Shown one piece after another: positions 61,864 to 64,000 of a DNA stretch of 64,000 bases (position 1 is the stretch's first letter; every line of letters begins with the position of its first letter). Under the pieces are notes generated by a model. The model was given only the letters and a program-made list of their open reading frames with translations, ran no database searches and was not told where the DNA came from. This DNA comes from Streptomyces sp. G-G2 (GTDB taxonomy: Bacteria > Actinomycetota > Actinomycetes > Streptomycetales > Streptomycetaceae), in contig NZ_JASISO010000003.1 of the NCBI RefSeq assembly GCF_030063135.1, positions 226,576-290,575 of the forward strand. Direction: 5' to 3'. The position numbers and the translations under genes were made by a program.

Positions 61864-62850
61864 GTGCCCCCGGTGTCCGCTGGAAGGGTGAACCCCGCAC
61901 CCGGAAGCCGCTGGTGGGCCGCCCTGCCCCCGGCGGCGGGCGCCGCCGTCATGGCGGCGGGCATCATCTCGGTCGGCCTGAGCCTGACCGGGAACGGCGC
62001 GCCCTCCCTCGCCGCGCTGGCCGTCGCCGGGGGCCTGTGGCTCGTACTCGCCGCCGACTTCACCGCGCGGTGGTACGGCGACCGCGGGCGCTTCCGGGCG
62101 GAGGCCGACACCCCGGCGGCCCTCACGGCCGTCGCCGCCACCACCGTCCTGGGCGCCCGGCTGTCGATGGCGGGCTGGCGGCCCGTCGCCGTCGTCCTCC
62201 TCGCCGCGGCCGTACTGCTCTGGCCCTGGCTGATGCACTCGGTCGTCCGGCACTGGCGGCGCGGGTCGCCCGGAGCGGCCTTCCTCGTCTGCGTCGCCAC
62301 CCAGGGCCTCGCCGTCCTGGCGGCCGTGCTGGCCGCCGACACCCGGAGCGACTGGCTCGCCCGGGCCGCCCTCGTCGCCTTCTGCCTCGGGCTGCTGCTC
62401 TACGCCGAGGCCCTGGTCCGGTTCGACTTCCGCGAGGTGCTGCACGGCGCGGGCGACCACTGGGTGGCGGGCGGCGCCCTCGCCATCTGCGCCCTGGCCG
62501 GTTCCAAACTCACCGCGTCACCCGTCTGGGCCGGTCCGGTCCACGACGCGCTGCGCGTCGCCACCCTGGCGACGCTCGGTCTCTCGCTCACCTGGTACGC
62601 CGTCCTGCTGGCCGCCGAAGCGGCCAGCCCGCGCCCGCGCTACGACATCCGCCGCTGGGCGACGGTGTTCCCGCTCGGCATGACCGCCACGGCCTGCCTC
62701 TCGGCGGCCGGTCCGACCGGCGTCGGCCCGCTGCGTCCCCTGGGCGAGGTGCTGCTCTGGATCGCGGTCGCCGCCTGGCTGCTCACCTTCGCCGCCCTGG
62801 TGCGCACCCACCCCGGCGCCCCGCGCGGCGGCGGACCCGCGGCGGGCTGA
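61864..62850 (+). CDS. TDT/SLAC1-like (tellurite-resistance/dicarboxylate transporter) membrane protein
   Basis: A protein of about 328 residues with nine or ten predicted helices (AALPPAAGAAVMAAGIISVG; LAALAVAGGLWLVLAADFTA; AFLVCVATQGLAVLAAVLAA; WATVFPLGMTATACLSAAGP). The near-repeat FPLGMTA and the PAAGAAVMAAGIISVGL opening match the TDT/SLAC1 anion-channel superfamily in actinobacteria. The start is uncertain: GTG 61864 is used here, GTG 61888 is preceded too closely by GGAAGG. Substrate unknown. Confidence 0.7.
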   Translation: MPPVSAGRVNPAPGSRWWAALPPAAGAAVMAAGIISVGLSLTGNGAPSLAALAVAGGLWLVLAADFTARWYGDRGRFRAEADTPAALTAVAATTVLGARLSMAGWRPVAVVLLAAAVLLWPWLMHSVVRHWRRGSPGAAFLVCVATQGLAVLAAVLAADTRSDWLARAALVAFCLGLLLYAEALVRFDFREVLHGAGDHWVAGGALAICALAGSKLTASPVWAGPVHDALRVATLATLGLSLTWYAVLLAAEAASPRPRYDIRRWATVFPLGMTATACLSAAGPTGVGPLRPLGEVLLWIAVAAWLLTFAALVRTHPGAPRGGGPAAG

Positions 62851-62892
62851 CCCGGGCGGCGCGCCCGGCGGCGGGGCGGTGGACAAGGCCGG

Positions 62893-62930
62893 GGCGCCGG
62901 GCCGGGTCCCCACCGGCCCGGTCCGGCGCC
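62893..62930. terminator. Convergent hairpin terminator
   Basis: GGCGCCGGGCCGGGT (62893-62907) pairs with ACCGGCCCGGTCCGGCGCC (62912-62930) with a small bulge and CCCC loop, between the stop codons of the TDT-like and SHOCT genes. Confidence 0.7.
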
Positions 62931-62934
62931 GCGG

Positions 62935-63261
62935 TCACAGGGTCAGATCCCGGTCGCGGCCCGGACCCCCGGCGCCGGGGCCCGTACGGCCGAACTGCTC
63001 GTCCAGGACCGACAGTCGGCGCCAGTACGCGTCCTCGTCGATCTCGCCGGAGGCGAACCGGAGCCCGAGGACCGTGATCGGCGAGTGCTCGCCGTACGGG
63101 ACCCGCCCGCGCGGCGCCGCCCGCGGCCCCCGCCCGCCGCGCCCGCCGCGCCACACCGTACGGCGCAGTACGGTGACGGCGACGAGGGCGACCGCCGCCC
63201 AGACCAGCGGGAAGAACAGGATCCACGGGCCGGGCCCGTCGTACGCCAGGGTGTTCGTCAT
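62935..63261 (-). CDS. Membrane-anchored SHOCT-domain protein
   Basis: A 108-residue protein: one N-terminal transmembrane helix (WILFFPLVWAAVALVAVTVL), an Arg/Gly-rich linker and a C-terminal SHOCT motif (LGLRFASGEIDEDAYWRRLS). SHOCT motifs are short helical tails of membrane-associated actinobacterial proteins with no known activity. It lies 127 bp downstream of the truncated response regulator and may have been part of a two-component signalling operon. Confidence 0.85.
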   Translation of the reverse strand: MTNTLAYDGPGPWILFFPLVWAAVALVAVTVLRRTVWRGGRGGRGPRAAPRGRVPYGEHSPITVLGLRFASGEIDEDAYWRRLSVLDEQFGRTGPGAGGPGRDRDLTL

Positions 63262-63387
63262 CTCTGCTGCGCTCCTCGGAAGGGTTCGATCGGTCCCTCC
63301 GAGCCTCGCCCCGCGAGGGCCGCCGGGTCGTCGTACCCCCGGCGGCAGTGTCCGTACCCCCGGGGGAGTACCGCGGGTCCGCGGGCC

Positions 63388-63858
63388 TCAGCCGAACCAG
63401 CCGGGCCGGACCAGCCCCGACTCGTAGGCCAGTACCACCAGTTGCGCCCGGTCACGGGCGCCGGTCTTCACCATCGCGCGGCTGACGTGCGTCTTCGCTG
63501 TCAGCGGACTGACCACCAGACGGCGCGCGATCTCCTCGTTGGACAGCCCCATGCCCACCAGCGCCACCACCTCGCGCTCCGGCTGGGTCAGCCGCCCCAG
63601 CTCGTCCGCCACGTCCCCGGCCGCCTCCGGCGCCTTCGAGCGGGCCGCGAACTTCCCGATCAGCCGACGGGTCACCCCGGGGGAGAGCAGCGCGTCACCG
63701 GCCTCCACCGCCCGTACCGCGCGCAGCAGTTCCTCCGGCTCGGTGTCCTTGACCAGGAACCCGCAGGCTCCGCCGCGGATCGCCTCGAAGACGTATTCGT
63801 CCAGCTCGAAGGTGGTGAGCACGACCACCCTGACCGCGGCCAGCGAGGGATCCCCGCC
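63388..63858 (-). pseudogene. NarL/LuxR-type response regulator truncated at its N-terminus
   Basis: The coding part from SLAAVRVVVLTTFELDEYVF onward is an intact NarL-family C-terminal half: the end of the receiver domain (CGFLVKDTEPEELLRAVRAV, with the conserved Lys of VKD) and a LuxR HTH (LTQPEREVVALVGMGLSNEE, then IARRLVVSPLTAKTHVSRAM). The receiver strand with the phosphorylated Asp and the first about 70 residues are missing. Upstream of about 63858 the DNA reads as transposase on the other strand. The apparent 196-residue open frame starting at 63978 is therefore an artefact of antisense transposase sequence. Confidence 0.75.
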
Positions 63859-64000
63859 CCAGCAGTCCGGCTGCAACAAGCGGCTACGAGCCGCGTTCTC
63901 GCTGCTGAGCAGCGTGATCCGGATCCTGGCTCGGGACACCTCACTGTGGAACGACGATGTGTGGGTGGTCGACTCCACACCGGTCGGCTGCGGCTGTTCC
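63857..64000 (+). mobile_element. IS982-like transposase fragment at the window edge
   Basis: The plus-strand frame from 63857 reads PQQSGCNKRLRAAFSLLSSV, then RDTSLWNDDVWVVDSTPVGC, running off the window. This corresponds to the QSGYNKRLR and VVDSTPVECGRS segments of IS982-family DDE transposases, VVDSTP containing the first catalytic Asp. The transposase N-terminus is missing at the junction with the response regulator, so the copy is truncated or rearranged. Cys/Gly replacements at usually conserved Tyr/Glu positions suggest decay. Confidence 0.75.

Noticed and set aside
63859..63978. N-terminal extension of the response regulator (ATG at 63978)
   Set aside because: The first about 40 codons are antisense to a transposase frame and replace the receiver-domain start; I treat the gene as truncated rather than as a 196-residue protein.

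Overview
High-G+C DNA with actinobacterial codon use, many GTG starts, ATGA/GTGA-coupled genes and Streptomyces-specific families (spore-pigment polyketide genes, DUF5302, DUF6381, lipoprotein_15 repeats, a DasR-like chitinase operator). The window is almost certainly Streptomyces chromosome. I see no rRNA, tRNA or CRISPR array.

Layout. 0-8 kb: a partial CDS, a DUF1838 protein, a secreted protein, DUF5302, a lipoprotein_15 protein, an ECF sigma/anti-sigma pair followed by a clear terminator, a DUF1996 protein and a secreted subtilase with a P-domain. 8-16 kb: a large LuxR-type ATPase regulator, a maleylpyruvate-isomerase-like/GNAT fusion, a divergent DoxX/MarR pair with an operator, a membrane protein, a 301-bp MITE-like insertion that rewrote the end of a GH18 gene, and an F420-reductase-like protein. 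16-18 kb: a cysteine hydrolase and a GlxA-type regulator separated by an 8-bp tandem repeat.

18.1-25.7 kb, all on the minus strand: a compact and largely translationally coupled operon, in transcription order UPRT, EamA exporter, single-module NRPS (A-Ox-T-TE), 4-OT tautomerase, pseudouridine-5'-phosphate glycosidase, HAD phosphatase. This gene set matches the minimycin (C-nucleoside) / indigoidine (blue pigment) family, with an added tautomerase and a eukaryote-like (FUR1-type) UPRT that probably gives self-resistance. A methyltransferase and a CatB-like acetyltransferase lie just upstream on the same strand.

27.9-30.1 kb: a cyanate-detoxification locus (divergent LysR regulator, carbonic anhydrase, cyanase). 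30.1-35.1 kb: a GH19 chitinase with a DasR-like operator, a GH15 enzyme and a galactose-oxidase-like copper radical oxidase. 35.6-37.6 kb: a MurE-like ligase outside any cell-division cluster and an acyl-CoA carboxylase epsilon subunit. 37.6-44.9 kb: a complete whiE-type spore-pigment type II PKS locus (divergent FAD hydroxylase; WhiE I, cupin, KS-alpha, KS-beta, ACP, aromatase/cyclase, TcmI-like cyclase).

44.9-64 kb: an XRE/TPR regulator, M64 metallopeptidase, serine hydrolase, TetR/FAD-monooxygenase pair with two identical operators, an ABC transporter/GntR operon with a 14-bp-arm palindrome, a secreted protein, a DUF2178-like membrane protein/XRE/oxidoreductase operon, an esterase, an AI-2E exporter, a TDT-like transporter and a SHOCT protein. 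At the right edge a response regulator has lost its N-terminus against an IS982-like transposase fragment.
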